A stretch of 64,000 bases of DNA from NCBI GenBank assembly GCA_018222965.1, contig JAAEZH010000003.1, forward strand, positions 86,478 to 150,477, given 5' to 3'. Made by a program: the position numbers and the translations under genes. This DNA comes from Bacteroidota bacterium (GTDB lineage: Bacteria > Bacteroidota > Bacteroidia > Chitinophagales > Saprospiraceae). This document shows, piece by piece, positions 18,615 to 28,074 of the stretch; position 1 is the first letter of the stretch; each line of letters begins with the position of its first letter. The notes beneath the pieces were generated by a model. It searched no databases. It was not told the DNA's origin and was given only the letters and a program-made list of their open reading frames with translations.

Positions 18615-19856
18615 ATGCTAACAAGAATAATCACCATAGGAGACGAAATTCTTATCGGACAAATCCTCGACACCAACGCCAATTGGATCGCCCGGGAAGT
18701 GCGGGAAACCGGAGGGCAGTTATTGGGTAAAACAACGGTTGGAGACGATGAGAAACAGATTCGACTGGCCATTGAGCGCGGATTTGAAGATGCAGAGGTA
18801 ATCCTGATGACCGGTGGACTGGGACCTACCAGAGATGATATAACCAAAAAAGCCATTGCCGATCACTTCGGAGTAGGCCTTGTATTTTCTCAGGAAACCC
18901 ACGCGCACATCGCCAAATTGTTTGAACGCTTTGGGCGCCCGATGCTGGAAGCGCACCGCCAGCAATGTTTTATGCCACAAAATGCTAAATTGCTAACCAA
19001 TAAAATGGGATCAGCACCAGGCATGTGGTTTGAGAAAGACGGGAAAGTACTGGTCTCTATGCCCGGAGTTCCCTACGAAATGAAACACCTCATGACGGAG
19101 AAGGTGCTGCCCAAACTCAAGCAATCTTTTCAGCCCAGAGGCATATCCTACCGCACGATACTCACCGCCGGAAAAGGAGAGACCCAGATCGCCGAAGCCG
19201 TTGAATCCTTTGAGGATAATTTACCCGAAGAGCTAAAGCTGGCTTACCTGCCCGGTTTAGCAAGGGTGCGCTTGCGCTTAACGGCCGTAAAAGGCGACCC
19301 CCAAAAGCAGGAGGCTTTACTCAAATCCAAAGGCGATGAGTTGATCGAGATTCTGGGAGAGGATGTATTTGGCGAAGATGATATCAGCCTGTCAGAAGCA
19401 CTGGGCAAATTACTGGTTGAACGTGGCCTGACAATGGGAACCGCAGAGAGCTGTACCGGAGGGTATCTGGCACATCTTATCACTTCCGTTCCCGGCGCTT
19501 CGCGCTACTACGAAGGAAGCTTCCTTACTTACAGCAACCGGCTCAAAGAACAGATATTAGGCGTAAGCCCAAAAACACTGGAAACCGTAGGAGCCGTCAG
19601 TGAAGAGACAGTAAGAGAAATGCTAAAAGGCCTTTTGAAAAACCTCGGTGTAGATGTGGGAGTAGCCATCTCCGGAATTATGGGACCCGGTGGCGGTACG
19701 GAGGAAAAGCCCGTTGGTACGGTTTGGATTGCATTCGGCGACAGCCAAAATCCACAAACCATAAAGCTCAGCCTGGGAAAAACAAGAGATAAAAATATCG
19801 AATACACCGCCATCAAAGCGCTCAATGAGTTGCGATTGTATTTGCTGAAACACTAA
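18615..19856 (+). CDS. cinA: CinA family nicotinamide-nucleotide amidase / ADP-ribose pyrophosphatase
   Basis: A 413-residue two-domain CinA. Residues 1-170 are the MoCF/COG1058 pyrophosphatase domain (TIGDEILIGQILDTNANW, then MTGGLGPTRDDITKKAIAD); residues about 255-410 are the CinA C-terminal deamidase domain, which turns NMN into nicotinate mononucleotide for NAD recycling (TAESCTGGYLAHLITSVPGAS with the catalytic Ser, and SGIMGPGGGTEEKPVGTVWIA). Length is standard. It stands alone, convergent with the regulator at 19871. Confidence 0.95.
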   Translation: MLTRIITIGDEILIGQILDTNANWIAREVRETGGQLLGKTTVGDDEKQIRLAIERGFEDAEVILMTGGLGPTRDDITKKAIADHFGVGLVFSQETHAHIAKLFERFGRPMLEAHRQQCFMPQNAKLLTNKMGSAPGMWFEKDGKVLVSMPGVPYEMKHLMTEKVLPKLKQSFQPRGISYRTILTAGKGETQIAEAVESFEDNLPEELKLAYLPGLARVRLRLTAVKGDPQKQEALLKSKGDELIEILGEDVFGEDDISLSEALGKLLVERGLTMGTAESCTGGYLAHLITSVPGASRYYEGSFLTYSNRLKEQILGVSPKTLETVGAVSEETVREMLKGLLKNLGVDVGVAISGIMGPGGGTEEKPVGTVWIAFGDSQNPQTIKLSLGKTRDKNIEYTAIKALNELRLYLLKH

Positions 19857-19870
19857 TCACTCAACTACCT

Positions 19871-20515
19871 TCAAATCAACTGCAACTCCAACGCCTTTAA
19901 TACCAGGCCTACCGAGTTGCGAACCCCAAATTTGCTGATGAGGTTTTTGCGATGGGTTTGGACGGTATTTGAGCTGATAAACAACTCCTGGCCAATTTCT
20001 TCCGTGGTCATTTCACGAGCAATCAGGCCAAGAACTTCTTTTTCCCTTCGGGTAAGTTTCGGCAAATATTGTTGTCGGACTTTGATGGTTGAACCCTGCC
20101 CGCTTAGATCGTCGAGGTAGTTCTGACGCACGATTTCTCCCAAATAGGTGCGTCCTTCATGGATCTTTCGGATGGCCACGGGCAATTCCTTCAAATCAGC
20201 TGCCTTGGATACGTAACCCGTAGCGCCGGCTTTGAATAAGCGTTTTACAATGCTGGTTTCGAGATGGGTCGAAAGTCCGATTATCTTTAATTGGTCGTTG
20301 ATTTTCAACAAGGCTTCACAACAACTAATGCCGTCCATGCCCGGTAAGCCAATATCCATGAGCACGACGTCTACGGCTGTTTTGGGAATGACTTCCAGGG
20401 CCTCCGTTCCCGAATGTACAATGCCCACACATTTCATGTCTTCCTGTCCGCCCAGGAAGTCGATCAATGCCTGTGCCAGAATCTTGTGGTCATCAACTAA
20501 AAATACCCGTATCAT
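19871..20515 (-). CDS. NarL/FixJ-type response regulator
   Basis: A 214-residue regulator: receiver with DD (8-9), phospho-acceptor Asp54 in LMDIGLPGMDG and Lys in YVSKA; C-terminal LuxR-type HTH (about 150-212) with LTRREKEVLGLIAREMTTEEIGQELFISSNTVQTHRKNLISKFG. It overlaps the kinase gene by four bases (ATGA), so the two are translationally coupled. The 20-bp dyad at 22699-22718, upstream of the kinase, is a candidate target. Confidence 0.93.
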   Translation of the reverse strand: MIRVFLVDDHKILAQALIDFLGGQEDMKCVGIVHSGTEALEVIPKTAVDVVLMDIGLPGMDGISCCEALLKINDQLKIIGLSTHLETSIVKRLFKAGATGYVSKAADLKELPVAIRKIHEGRTYLGEIVRQNYLDDLSGQGSTIKVRQQYLPKLTRREKEVLGLIAREMTTEEIGQELFISSNTVQTHRKNLISKFGVRNSVGLVLKALELQLI

Positions 20516-22425
20516 GCCTCTTCAATTGGAATGTTGATGTGAAAATGGGTGCCCTTTTTATTGCGCATTCGGATTTCTCCATGCAGGTATTCGATGCGGG
20601 ACCGAATACTTTTCAATCCCAAATTAGTGCTCTTTTCCCATACTTCGCCGGAAAGCCCCTTGCCGTTGTCTCGTATGTCAATGTGCAACGTGTTTCCGTC
20701 TTGTTTGCAATTTATTTCGACCTGCGTGGCTTCTGAGTGTTTAATGATGTTATTGACAAGTTCCTGGAAGATCCGGTAAGTCATAATGGACCGCTCTTTA
20801 GAATTTAATGCTTCCAGCGCTTCTGTTTGGGCTTTCGCCGAAATGCCCTTGCTTTTCAATAGTTGGATCAGATCTTCGATGGCTCCGCGTATGCCGGTCA
20901 GGCCGAAGGAAAGTGGGGTCATGTTGTGGCTGATCCGCCGCACTTCTTCGGATACCTGGCCCAGCATATTGTCGAGTTGGGCGTGATCGGATTGTATAGC
21001 CAGGACTTTAAGTCGAATGGCTGCCATCATGGAGCTGATGTTGTCGTGCAGATCCTGAGCGATGCGCCGCCGTTCTTCTTCCTGTCCTTCGAGGATGGAC
21101 TGCAGGGCAATGAGCTGGTTTTCTTTGCGCAAGCCCGCAATTTCCAATTCCTGATTTTGCGACTTTTGTCGAAGGAGGCTGGATTTGTACTTTTCGTTTT
21201 TATTGCGGAAGTAAAACAGGAGCAATCCGATACAAAGCAGGGCTGCAAGAGCAAGAGCAACTATCCAGGTTTTTCGGGTCTTTAACTTCTGGGCGGAGAG
21301 TTCTTCGTCTTTTTTTGCCAGCTGATATTTGGATTCAATATCCTGATATGCAGAATCCCTTTGCACCTCCATCAGACTGTCTGAAACGGCATGGTATTTC
21401 TTGAAATACTCCAGCGCTTTTCGGTAATCAGTTTGCTGTTCGAAGATCTGGTAAGCCGTATACCACCGGTCTTTTTGGGTCAGCAGGTCTTTGCTGAGTA
21501 AACCGGCTTCTGCTTCTTCAAAGTAAACAGCGGCCTTATCTGCCTGACCGAGTTGAAGGTAGTATTGCGCCAGCAGGATTTTCAGTTTGTACAGGTCTTT
21601 GTCTTCCGCTTCGGCATAGGAAGTGTTTAATTCTTCCAGAAGGTTTAGTGCTTTTTCCTTTTCTCCTTTTTGAGAGTAGACCTCTGCCAGTGCCATTTGA
21701 TTTTTGAAAATAAAATTGGGGTAATCCGTACCCATTTTATGGGCTTCTTCCATATAATAAATGGCGGAGTCCAGCTGCCCAAATTCTGCATAGACCAATC
21801 CCATGTTTCCATAGTTTTCGATCATGCCCGAATAATCGTACTGGAAGCTAAAGATCAAGTCAAGCCTTTCTTTTGCTTTTTGGTACTCGCCATTATAGAT
21901 GTATAGGTGGGCGAGCACACCATTGGATCGCAGGAAATTAAAGGTATCCTGTTGTGTCTGATAATAATCAATGGTTTTATGCTTTAAGCGGATAGCCTTT
22001 TCCTTTTTTCCCTGCTCAAAAAGAATGGTTGCGAGTCCATCCTCAAAAGCAGCCTGATCGTCTTTGGCATCCAGTTTAATGGCTGTTTCGATAGCTCGGC
22101 GGTAATCTGCTTCGGAGGCTTCCAGTCTGCCCTGGAGGTAATGGTAGAAAGCCCGATCGTAGAAGGCAAACATTTCCTGGCTTTCAATACCGCGGGTTCG
22201 GGCATAATCGGCTGCCCGGGTAGCCAGATTAATACTGAAGTTTAAGCTATCCGGATTGCCCATGACAATGTCGTACGACAAGTGGCGCATGGCTCGTACT
22301 ACCGAGGTGTCGTTGGGACTGGTGTCAATGACTTGCCTCAGCGAGTCGCGATCAAATTGAGCGCTGGTGATAGCTGTGGGGAGCAAAAAAAGCAATAGAA
22401 GGACTAATCGGGGCATAAGCTTCAT
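20512..22425 (-). CDS. TPR-containing sensor histidine kinase (HisKA_3)
   Basis: A 637-residue kinase. Residues 1-23 are a signal peptide (LLLLFLLPTAITSAQ); TPR repeats fill about 60-370 (for example AIYYMEEAHKMGTDYPN); a TM helix at about 388-411 (VALALAALLCIGLLLFYF); a coiled coil; then a HisKA_3 dimerisation domain with RRIAQDLHDNISS (phospho-acceptor His460) and an ATPase domain (DNGKGL). The periplasmic TPR sensor with a NarL-type partner is a very common Bacteroidota architecture whose ligands are mostly unknown. Divergent from the secreted protein at 22769. Confidence 0.92.
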   Translation of the reverse strand: MKLMPRLVLLLLFLLPTAITSAQFDRDSLRQVIDTSPNDTSVVRAMRHLSYDIVMGNPDSLNFSINLATRAADYARTRGIESQEMFAFYDRAFYHYLQGRLEASEADYRRAIETAIKLDAKDDQAAFEDGLATILFEQGKKEKAIRLKHKTIDYYQTQQDTFNFLRSNGVLAHLYIYNGEYQKAKERLDLIFSFQYDYSGMIENYGNMGLVYAEFGQLDSAIYYMEEAHKMGTDYPNFIFKNQMALAEVYSQKGEKEKALNLLEELNTSYAEAEDKDLYKLKILLAQYYLQLGQADKAAVYFEEAEAGLLSKDLLTQKDRWYTAYQIFEQQTDYRKALEYFKKYHAVSDSLMEVQRDSAYQDIESKYQLAKKDEELSAQKLKTRKTWIVALALAALLCIGLLLFYFRNKNEKYKSSLLRQKSQNQELEIAGLRKENQLIALQSILEGQEEERRRIAQDLHDNISSMMAAIRLKVLAIQSDHAQLDNMLGQVSEEVRRISHNMTPLSFGLTGIRGAIEDLIQLLKSKGISAKAQTEALEALNSKERSIMTYRIFQELVNNIIKHSEATQVEINCKQDGNTLHIDIRDNGKGLSGEVWEKSTNLGLKSIRSRIEYLHGEIRMRNKKGTHFHINIPIEEA

Positions 22426-22443
22426 TAAACAGGAAAGCCGCTC

Positions 22444-22457
22444 ATTCGGCGAAAGCC
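22444..22457. repeat. Iterated palindrome copy upstream of the TPR kinase
   Basis: ATTCGGCGAAAGCC, 19 bp before the kinase start codon (kinase strand). Confidence 0.75.
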
Positions 22458-22698
22458 TGATGAACAGTAAATTAAGTAGATGTAGGTAGCAAAAGATCCA
22501 ATTGCTTATAAAGCTCCTGAAAAAGTTTGTTTTTTCATATTCGTTCTGAAATTATTAAACGTTTACTTCAACCTGTCAGGTCCGGATTTTGAGGGCAAAA
22601 AACCACACAATCTACAAGGGGTTATACAGAGGGTATCTGATGCTAAAGGTAATTTGAGTAGGAGGACCGTACATCGCCCGATGAAGTGAGAACGTCAA

Positions 22699-22718
22699 AC
22701 TCACTGAAATCAGTGAGT
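22699..22718. promoter_or_regulatory. 20-bp dyad, candidate LuxR-type operator
   Basis: ACTCACTGAAATCAGTGAGT has perfect 9-bp arms around a two-base centre. It sits 50 bp upstream of the secreted protein start and in the gap (22426-22768) shared with the divergent TPR kinase/NarL regulator. Its size and symmetry fit a LuxR/NarL-type binding site. A TTTAAAGTTTG box (near a -7 element) lies 11 bp downstream. No other copy was seen in the window. Confidence 0.5.
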
Positions 22719-22768
22719 AACAGGATGCCCTTTAAAGTTTGTATCTTATTAACTAAAATTTATACCAA

Positions 22769-24328
22769 ATGAAAAATGCTATTCTTCTTTTTGTTTGTTT
22801 TATCACACCCGCTGTTCTGTTCTCTCAACCCGAATTTTTGAATGCCTGGAATTATGGCGGATCACTGATCGACCGCGGATTTGGGGTCCTTGAGGATCAG
22901 ACCGATAATACCTGGGTGATTGTTGGAGCCAGCCAGTCCGGTGATGGGGATCTGGATGGTAATGACGGAGATTGGGATGCCTGGATACTTAAAGTTGATT
23001 TTGACGGTGAAATTATTTGGAATAGAAGACTCGCTGGGAGCAATTCCGATATTGCGTATGACCTTATCCCCGCAGATGACGGGGGCTACCTGGTAGGCAT
23101 CACTTCCCATTCTGTTGACGGTGATTTTGCAAACGGGAATGCAGAGAGCACAGCCTGGTTGGTCAAATTCAATAATAATGGCGATACCGAGTGGATGAAA
23201 CCTTTTGGTGGTCCGGAAGCCGATTCTGTCCGGGATTTGGAGGTTTTGGCAGACGGAAACATCCTATTTGTTGGCGCATCCAATTCAGAGGTTGGTGATT
23301 TGCCCGGAAACGAGGGGCTTTCAGATGGTTGGGTTTGCCTGCTGGATCAGGAGGGTAATTTACTGGAAAGCAGAAATTATGGCGGCAGTCAAAATGATGG
23401 GATCCAGCAAGTATCCCAGGATGAAGAGGGGAATTTACTCCTGGTAGCAGAATCCTTTTCCAGTGATGGCGACCCGGGCATGAATTTTGGCGAATCTGAC
23501 TTGTGGATATTTAAAACAGATTTGAATGGAGAAATAATTTGGAGTCAGATTATCGGCGGGGAGAGCTATGAAGTCGGTCCTGCCTGTGCCGTCAACCCTT
23601 CGGGTATCAGTCCTGATTACGTAATTACCGGAAGTTCTAATTCCAATACGGGATTGTTTGCCGGGAATCAGGGGGGCTTTGATGCTTTTGCCATTCGGTT
23701 AAACAGTGATGGCAGCCTGGTTTGGTTTAGACAATACGGCGGGAGTGCCACGGATTATTTTGAATGGGTCTCTTTTCTTTCAAATCAGCGCCTACTTATG
23801 TGTGGATTTTCCTACTCCAACGACGGCGATCCTGGGGGGAACTATGGCGGTGCCGATGTTTGGGTTTTAAAAACATTAGAATCAGGGGCCATTACTACCT
23901 CTACAATCTACGGAGGGAGTAATAATGATTTCATAAGCGCAGCTTATTTTTCCGGAGATGCAGAAATGATTGCGGTAGGCGGTTCGGAATCAGGGGATGG
24001 TATTTTGTCTGGTAATTTTGGAGAAGATGATTTATTACTCTTTCATCTTCATCCTACCTTTAATGGCCTTTCGGCGAAAGCCAAACCGAACAAAACCCTT
24101 CTCACAACATCTCCCAATCCCACTTCAGGCTTTTTGCAACTTTCGTTGAATGGCGAAGTCTTTTCCGTGTCAGGAAGTTGTGCTATGTATGATCAACAAG
24201 GGCGTTTGGTATTGAGGGAAATATGTTCTGACGGTACCATTTCGGTAGCCAATCTTCCGGCCGGTATGTACACCGGACTTCTGACCACAGAAAAGAGAAT
24301 TTACCCCTTTCGTTTTGTGAAAGACTGA
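22769..24328 (+). CDS. Secreted seven-repeat beta-propeller protein with type IX sorting domain
   Basis: A 519-residue exported protein. Signal peptide 1-19 (LLFVCFITPAVLFSQ). Seven repeats of roughly 55-60 residues follow, each with a core like YGGSxND ... VVGxSxSxDGD..GNxG..DxWxLK.D..G...W; the DGD/GNxG turns look like calcium loops. Seven repeats suggest one closed seven-bladed propeller. Residues about 448-519 are a type A sorting domain (SPNPTSGFLQLS ... YDQQGRLV ... LPAGMYTGLL), which directs export through SprA and surface attachment. The linker GLSAKAKPN is encoded by an iterated palindrome. No catalytic residues recognised; possibly adhesion or polymer binding. Confidence 0.88.
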   Translation: MKNAILLFVCFITPAVLFSQPEFLNAWNYGGSLIDRGFGVLEDQTDNTWVIVGASQSGDGDLDGNDGDWDAWILKVDFDGEIIWNRRLAGSNSDIAYDLIPADDGGYLVGITSHSVDGDFANGNAESTAWLVKFNNNGDTEWMKPFGGPEADSVRDLEVLADGNILFVGASNSEVGDLPGNEGLSDGWVCLLDQEGNLLESRNYGGSQNDGIQQVSQDEEGNLLLVAESFSSDGDPGMNFGESDLWIFKTDLNGEIIWSQIIGGESYEVGPACAVNPSGISPDYVITGSSNSNTGLFAGNQGGFDAFAIRLNSDGSLVWFRQYGGSATDYFEWVSFLSNQRLLMCGFSYSNDGDPGGNYGGADVWVLKTLESGAITTSTIYGGSNNDFISAAYFSGDAEMIAVGGSESGDGILSGNFGEDDLLLFHLHPTFNGLSAKAKPNKTLLTTSPNPTSGFLQLSLNGEVFSVSGSCAMYDQQGRLVLREICSDGTISVANLPAGMYTGLLTTEKRIYPFRFVKD

Positions 24329-24390
24329 ACCAGCTGAGGACTTATCCCGTTTTGTGTGTAGACAATTACGCTTAGGTGACCAAATATCTT

Positions 24391-24419
24391 TTGGTTACCT
24401 GTAAAATCATGTACCTTTG
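24391..24419 (+). promoter_or_regulatory. Promoter for the E2 gene (TTG-N18-TACCTTTG)
   Basis: TTG at 24391-24393, 18-base spacer, TACCTTTG at 24412-24419: a full match to the Bacteroidota housekeeping consensus. It predicts a start near 24426, about 60 nt before the ATG. Confidence 0.75.
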
Positions 24420-24485
24420 TGGTTTTGAATTGCGGCATACATTGCCGGCACTATTCGGCCTTAACCAAATAAGCAATATTCCTCT

Positions 24486-25832
24486 ATGGCACAAGTGGAA
24501 CTGATCATGCCCAAAATGGGCGAAAGTATTATGGAAGCGACCATCCTGAAATGGGTAAAGCAGGTGGGCGATGACGTTGATGTGGATGAAACAATCCTCG
24601 AGATTGCAACCGATAAAGTAGACTCGGAAGTTCCCTCTCCGGTGAAAGGTAAGATCGCTGAAATTCTCTTCCAGGAGGATGACACGGTTGAGATTGGCAA
24701 AACCATTGCCCTTATTGCCACCGAAGGAGAAGAGGTGAGTCCAAGTCCAAGCCCGGCAGTAGAAGACAAAGCTGCAACAAACGGAGCAGAAAGCAACTCT
24801 AATGGCGTTGACAAAAAACCGGAACCTGTCGCTGAACCGGTTCTGGCTGGTGGTGGTGAGATTCCACGCAACGACGGCAGTGGACGGTTTTACTCACCGC
24901 TCGTTCGCAATATCGCTCAAACGGAAAACATTCCGCTCGAAGAACTGGCTGAATTGCCAGGTTCCGGCCAACATGGTCGCGTAACCAAAAAGGATATCCT
25001 CGCTTATGTTGAGGAACGCAAACAGGGGGGAGGTATCCAACAGAAAACCCCGGCTCCCGCTGTACAGCCAGCTGCTAAAGCGGCTCCGGCGACACCTGCA
25101 GCCAAAGGAATCAGCTCAGACGGCAATGTGGAGATCATCGAAATGGATCGGATGCGCAGGCTGATTGCCGATCACATGGTCAATTCCAAGCACACCTCTC
25201 CTCACGTTACTTCTTTCGTGGAAGTGGATGTAACCAATATCTTTAACTGGCGTCAGGGAGTTAAAAAAGAGTTCCAGGAAAAATTTGGTGAAAAGATCAC
25301 CTTTACGCCTATATTTATGGAAGCAGTGATCAAAGCGATGCACGACTACCCGATGATCAATGTATCGGTAGACGGCGACAAGATCATTCGCAAAAAGAAC
25401 ATTAACCTGGGTATGGCAGCTGCACTACCCAGCGGAAACCTGATTGTTCCGGTAATCAAAAATGCCGATCAATTTAATCTGCTCGGACTTACCAAGCAGG
25501 TAAATGATCTGGCAAACAGAGCTCGTGCCAATAAACTCAAGCCGGAAGAAATTCAGGACGGGACCTTCACCCTAACAAATGTGGGTACCTTCGGAAACGT
25601 GATGGGTACTCCGATTATTAATCAACCGCAGGTGGCTATCTTAGCCGTGGGTGCAATCCGGAAAAAACCGGCTGTGGTGGAAACAGAATATGGAGATCTG
25701 ATTGCTGTAAGGCATATGATGTTCCTCTCCCTATCGTATGACCACCGCGTGGTAGATGGATTCCTGGGAGGCTCTTTCCTACGCAGGGTTGGCGATTACC
25801 TGGAAGCATTCGATCCAAAGCGGTCGATCTAA
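24486..25832 (+). CDS. 2-oxo acid dehydrogenase E2 (dihydrolipoamide acyltransferase)
   Basis: A 448-residue E2 core enzyme that passes the acyl group from lipoate to CoA. One lipoyl domain (1-77, lipoyl Lys44 in EIATDKVDSEVP), a Glu/Asn-rich linker, a peripheral subunit-binding domain (about 136-172, SPLVRNIAQTENIPLEEL then GRVTKKDI), an Ala/Pro linker, and the catalytic domain (about 215-448) with SYDHRVVDG (His420, Asp424). The single lipoyl domain and DKVDSEVPSP context favour a branched-chain 2-oxoacid or mixed-specificity complex over PDH, but substrate cannot be fixed from sequence. No E1 or E3 gene is adjacent. Confidence 0.93.
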   Translation: MAQVELIMPKMGESIMEATILKWVKQVGDDVDVDETILEIATDKVDSEVPSPVKGKIAEILFQEDDTVEIGKTIALIATEGEEVSPSPSPAVEDKAATNGAESNSNGVDKKPEPVAEPVLAGGGEIPRNDGSGRFYSPLVRNIAQTENIPLEELAELPGSGQHGRVTKKDILAYVEERKQGGGIQQKTPAPAVQPAAKAAPATPAAKGISSDGNVEIIEMDRMRRLIADHMVNSKHTSPHVTSFVEVDVTNIFNWRQGVKKEFQEKFGEKITFTPIFMEAVIKAMHDYPMINVSVDGDKIIRKKNINLGMAAALPSGNLIVPVIKNADQFNLLGLTKQVNDLANRARANKLKPEEIQDGTFTLTNVGTFGNVMGTPIINQPQVAILAVGAIRKKPAVVETEYGDLIAVRHMMFLSLSYDHRVVDGFLGGSFLRRVGDYLEAFDPKRSI

Positions 25833-25852
25833 CAGGTACATACAGCCCGAGA

Positions 25853-28042
25853 ATGAAGAAGGGAAATTCTTTACTGAAATGCTTTTTGACAACGGCCATG
25901 TCGTTGTTCCTGTTCTGTGGTCTGGGCCTCGCTCAGCCTGACGAACGGGACATCAAACGAAAGGCCGATCGTCTTTTTGAGAGTGGCTTTTATCAGGAAG
26001 CCCTCAATACCTATATTAAGTACGAACCCAACGATCCGGGAGATGTCAATCTGAAAAAACAGATGGGCATCTGCCTGTATCACACCAATCAGTTGCGCGA
26101 AGCAACCCGGTATTTCGAATACATTGTCGATACAGAAGGGCAATCTGCAGATGAAGACGCAGTTTTTTACCTAGCCAGAACTTATCACCATTTGGGTCGG
26201 TGGACAGATGCTGTCAAACAGTACAAAGCTTTCCTTCGGAAAATAAACCAGTCTGATGACAGGCGGGATATGGTGAAAGACATGATCCTGCGTTGTGCGC
26301 ACGGTCTGCGACTTTCCGGCATGAAATCTCAGATCATTGTAGAGAACCTGGGCCCACAGGTGAATTCTCCAGGCGATGATTTCCGGCCGGTACAAAGTCC
26401 GAATTTCTCCGACAGACTCTATTTCTCTTCTTCCCGCCAAGACGCATTGGGCGGAAGAAGAAATGACGAAGGCCTGGAAGATCCCAATGGCAGCGTGCCG
26501 ACTGATATGTATTCCACTTCGGTGTATAATGGTGCCTGGACACAAGCAAATCCCTTAAGTTATCTGCTCAACAGTCCGCGATATGAAGTCGTACTTGACT
26601 TTGATGCCTCGGGAAAACGCCTCTATTACTTTAAAGGATTTACCCTTTACAGCGGAGAAATACTGGTTGATACTTTTAAAACAAGGGTAGAAGAAAAATC
26701 CCTGCACTCCGTCAACTTTCAGGGAGCTGTGCAATCTGAAAAAGGAGACGTAGAACCTTATTGGTACAATGATACCATCATGCTTTTTGCCAGTCGTCGG
26801 GAAGGCGGTTTTGGCGGATTGGATCTTTACATCTCTACTTTTAGGGACGGTGCCTGGGGGGATGCCGAAAACCTGGGGCCCAACATCAATACTCCCTATG
26901 ATGAGAACGCTCCGTTCTTGGGGAAAGATGGTCGAACCTTGTATTACAGTACCAACAACCCCAGTCAGAGTATGGGGGGATATGACATTATGCGTTCTTA
27001 TTACCTCGATCGCCCGGAAGAGTGGCGGGAGCCCGAAAACTTATATCAACCCATAAACTCACCCGGGGATGATTTGCATTTCCGGCTGAGTGATGACGGA
27101 TTGAAAGGGTATTTTTCCTCAGACCGTAAAACGGGACAGGGGGAGCGCGATATTTTCGGAGTTTATTTCAGGGAAGCTCGAAAAGAACAAACCCGTACTT
27201 CCGATCCGTTGGTTTTTAGTGAAGTACCTGCTTATAAAGCCAGTAGGGGAGACGGTGTGACAACCAACATTTCAGCAGGAGATTTCGAGGCTGGAGAGGT
27301 CAAACAGTATTATCTGGATCCTTTGTTTTACGAATCCAATGGGGAAGTATTAACAGCCAGAAACAACCGTAGTCTTCGTCTGCTGGGACAAATGCTAATC
27401 GAATATCCACAGTTGAGGCTGGTATTAACTTGCCATTCTGATAATACAGATCCGGAGAAATATGACCTTTTCTTTGGACTTAAAAGAGCAGAACAAATAG
27501 CCGATTATCTAATTGGCAACGGAGTGCCGGAGAGTAATGTGCTCATTAAGTCGGTGGGAAGTGCCTATCCGATGGCCAATAACGAAACAAACGGAAATCC
27601 GAATCCTGTCGGACAGAGACTGAATCGTCGGGTCGATTTTTTCGTTGTAAGCAGCCCCGAAGTGCCAGTTCGTCTGGAAATGCGTATTCCAAATGTAAGC
27701 GACATTATGGCCAACCCTGCCTATAACTTTTACCAGGGTTCCGTAAAAGGCTTATCTTATAAGGTACAGATTAGTGCCCAACGGCAAATGTACCAGGGCG
27801 ATGCCTTGCTGCGATATCCCCATGCCATGGTTGAAAAAGAACCCGGTTCGGATATTTATCAGTATACTGTGGGGCTATATCAAACATTTAATTCTGTTGA
27901 ACAGCTGCGAAAAGATCTGGAGTCCAATGGGTTTCTTGACGCTTTTATCGTACCTTATATCAATGGAGTCCGGGTGTCCCCTGCTGATGTCCGGAATTAC
28001 ACCAACGCTTATCCCGATCTGGAAAACTATTCCAACAGATAA
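25853..28042 (+). CDS. PorE-like TPR/PD40/OmpA outer-membrane protein with SPOR-like C terminus
   Basis: A 729-residue exported protein. Signal peptide 1-26 (ending GLGLA); TPR segment about 33-140; PD40/WD40-like propeller repeats about 180-430 (LYFSSSRQDALGG, MLFASRREGGFGG, LYYSTNNPSQSMGG, GYFSSDRKTGQGERD); OmpA peptidoglycan-binding domain about 490-600 (LTCHSDNTDP ... LKRAEQIADYL ... NRRVDFFV); and a C-terminal segment about 634-720 (YKVQISAQ ... YTVGLYQTFNSVEQLRKDL) that looks like a SPOR fold. TPR-propeller-OmpA order is that of PorE, which tethers the type IX machinery to the cell wall; the SPOR-like end is extra. The gene starts 20 bp after the E2 gene, so co-transcription is likely. 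Role in secretion is inference. Confidence 0.82.
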   Translation: MKKGNSLLKCFLTTAMSLFLFCGLGLAQPDERDIKRKADRLFESGFYQEALNTYIKYEPNDPGDVNLKKQMGICLYHTNQLREATRYFEYIVDTEGQSADEDAVFYLARTYHHLGRWTDAVKQYKAFLRKINQSDDRRDMVKDMILRCAHGLRLSGMKSQIIVENLGPQVNSPGDDFRPVQSPNFSDRLYFSSSRQDALGGRRNDEGLEDPNGSVPTDMYSTSVYNGAWTQANPLSYLLNSPRYEVVLDFDASGKRLYYFKGFTLYSGEILVDTFKTRVEEKSLHSVNFQGAVQSEKGDVEPYWYNDTIMLFASRREGGFGGLDLYISTFRDGAWGDAENLGPNINTPYDENAPFLGKDGRTLYYSTNNPSQSMGGYDIMRSYYLDRPEEWREPENLYQPINSPGDDLHFRLSDDGLKGYFSSDRKTGQGERDIFGVYFREARKEQTRTSDPLVFSEVPAYKASRGDGVTTNISAGDFEAGEVKQYYLDPLFYESNGEVLTARNNRSLRLLGQMLIEYPQLRLVLTCHSDNTDPEKYDLFFGLKRAEQIADYLIGNGVPESNVLIKSVGSAYPMANNETNGNPNPVGQRLNRRVDFFVVSSPEVPVRLEMRIPNVSDIMANPAYNFYQGSVKGLSYKVQISAQRQMYQGDALLRYPHAMVEKEPGSDIYQYTVGLYQTFNSVEQLRKDLESNGFLDAFIVPYINGVRVSPADVRNYTNAYPDLENYSNR

Positions 28043-28074
28043 CCGGATTACTGGTAGGCGACAGCAAGATACTT

